The translations under genes were made by a program, and so were the position numbers. The notes below the pieces were generated by a model. It did not search any database. It was not told where the DNA came from and was given only the letters and a program-made list of their open reading frames with translations. Shown piece after piece: positions 63,162 to 64,000 of a stretch of DNA of 64,000 nucleotides. How positions within the stretch are numbered: the stretch's first letter is position 1; every line of letters begins with the position of its first letter. Source of the DNA: JAVBKX01 sp031553835 (lineage in GTDB: Bacteria > Bacteroidota > Bacteroidia > Bacteroidales > Azobacteroidaceae); the NCBI GenBank assembly GCA_031553835.1, contig JAVBKX010000018.1:15965-79964 (forward strand). Reading direction: 5' to 3'.

Positions 63162-64000
63162 ATGAAAAAAATCTTGTTATTCGCATCATTGTCAGTCATG
63201 CTATTGGCATCCTGCAACAATCAACAAAAACAATCGACAGTGCAAAAAACGGATACAACATCCGAGTATGAATTTGTAAACGGTTATCCGACCGCGGCCA
63301 CTATTCAGAAAGCCTACGATGAGGCCGACCTGAATCGGGCCATCCAGACTTATCGTTTCTTCTATCCGACTGTATCCATTTTGGCTACATGGGATGGAAA
63401 TATAAATGCCGGGTGTGTTCCCAACCAAACGTTTGCCATAATGGATGGCGCGCCGGCACAAGTTGCTTTTACCCCTAATTCGGATACCCGTTATGCCGGA
63501 CTTCCGCTCGACCTGAGCAATGGCCCTATTGTGATAGAAGTTCCCGCAGGTCCCATTATGTCGGCTGTGAACGACATGAACCAATTGTGGGTAATGGATA
63601 TCGGTATGCCTGGCCCCGATAAAGGAAAAGGAGGCAAGCACATCATCCTTCCGCCAAACTACACCGGAAAAGTGCCGGACGGATATTATGTAGGAAAATC
63701 AACGACCAATCAGGTCTTGGTGTTGTTGCGCGCCATTCCGTTGGATAACAATCCCGAAACCGGCGAAAAATTGATGCGGTCGATCAAAGTATATCCTTTG
63801 GGAAAACCTGCACCTGAACTAGGCTGGATAAAATTGAACGACAAACCGGGCGATTTTACACCTGTCCGTTGGGAAGACAATATCGGTTACTGGGAACGTT
63901 TGGCCAAATTTATCAACGAAGAGCCTGCTAATCCCGAATACCGCACATGGTATGGCGAGTTGGCCCAATTGGGTATTGAAAAAGGAAAAGAATTTAAACC
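63162..64000 (+). CDS. DUF1254-family lipoprotein, 3' end cut by window
   Basis: The frame runs open from the ATG to the window edge, 279 codons with no stop. A lipoprotein signal (MKKILLFASLSVMLLASC, Cys18) precedes a DUF1254-type domain: AYDEADLNRAIQTYRFFYPTVS, TPNSDTRYAGLPLDLSNGPIVIEVP, then GGKHIILPPNYTGKVPDGYY. The DUF1214 half usually found after it would lie to the right. The function of these proteins is not established. It is paired with the outer-membrane barrel gene upstream. Confidence 0.85.
   Translation, partial: MKKILLFASLSVMLLASCNNQQKQSTVQKTDTTSEYEFVNGYPTAATIQKAYDEADLNRAIQTYRFFYPTVSILATWDGNINAGCVPNQTFAIMDGAPAQVAFTPNSDTRYAGLPLDLSNGPIVIEVPAGPIMSAVNDMNQLWVMDIGMPGPDKGKGGKHIILPPNYTGKVPDGYYVGKSTTNQVLVLLRAIPLDNNPETGEKLMRSIKVYPLGKPAPELGWIKLNDKPGDFTPVRWEDNIGYWERLAKFINEEPANPEYRTWYGELAQLGIEKGKEFK

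Overview
The window is a chromosomal segment of a Bacteroidota bacterium, most likely order Bacteroidales. The evidence is a SusC/SusD pair, Bacteroidota-type promoters (TAnnTTTG -7 boxes), enzymes ending in type IX secretion (T9SS)-like sorting domains, MG2/TonB-plug and DUF1735 proteins, and a hisG-hisD-hisC-hisB operon. Genus cannot be fixed from the sequence.

Positions 1 to about 41,300 form a large hemicellulose-utilisation locus. It holds a clan GH-A hydrolase cut by the window edge, an MFS sugar porter, a TIG/NHL lipoprotein-SusC-SusD-DUF1735 unit, three architecturally different GH127 enzymes, two GH43 enzymes (one fused to a DUF4965/glutaminase-A-like module), a GH115 alpha-glucuronidase, a GH51 arabinofuranosidase, a GxGYxYP protein, two tandem GLUG-repeat surface proteins, a CBM6-like protein and an MG2/TonB-plug protein. 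The enzyme mix (arabinofuranosidases, GH43, glucuronidase) points to arabinose- and glucuronate-decorated plant polysaccharide such as glucuronoarabinoxylan, or arabinogalactan side chains. That substrate is inferred.

The most interesting signal is regulatory. The locus encodes one unusual regulator (13040-15595, minus). It has a periplasmic LamG-like/Kelch-like sensor, one transmembrane helix, and a cytoplasmic winged-helix plus BTAD-like region, as in SARP activators. Four promoter regions in the same locus (about 2296, 15706, 24973, 31893) carry the same array of three direct heptamers, ATTAATG-N4-ATTAATG-N4-GTTAATG, with exact 11-bp period. Each lies 9-10 bp upstream of a -7-like box and replaces the usual -33 element. 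This geometry is that of SARP operators in Actinobacteria. I propose a membrane-anchored SARP-type sensor that directly activates a four-unit polysaccharide regulon.

Positions 41,500-54,600 are housekeeping: tRNA-Arg(ACG), a patatin/outer-membrane barrel protein, htpG, clpC, gyrA, a TPR protein, a YbaN-like protein, nadC and a SPOR lipoprotein. Positions 54,668-59,656 are the his operon, with a mazEF toxin-antitoxin pair spliced between hisC and hisB. Then come a glycosyltransferase and a flippase, an outer-membrane protein, and a DUF1254 lipoprotein cut by the right edge.
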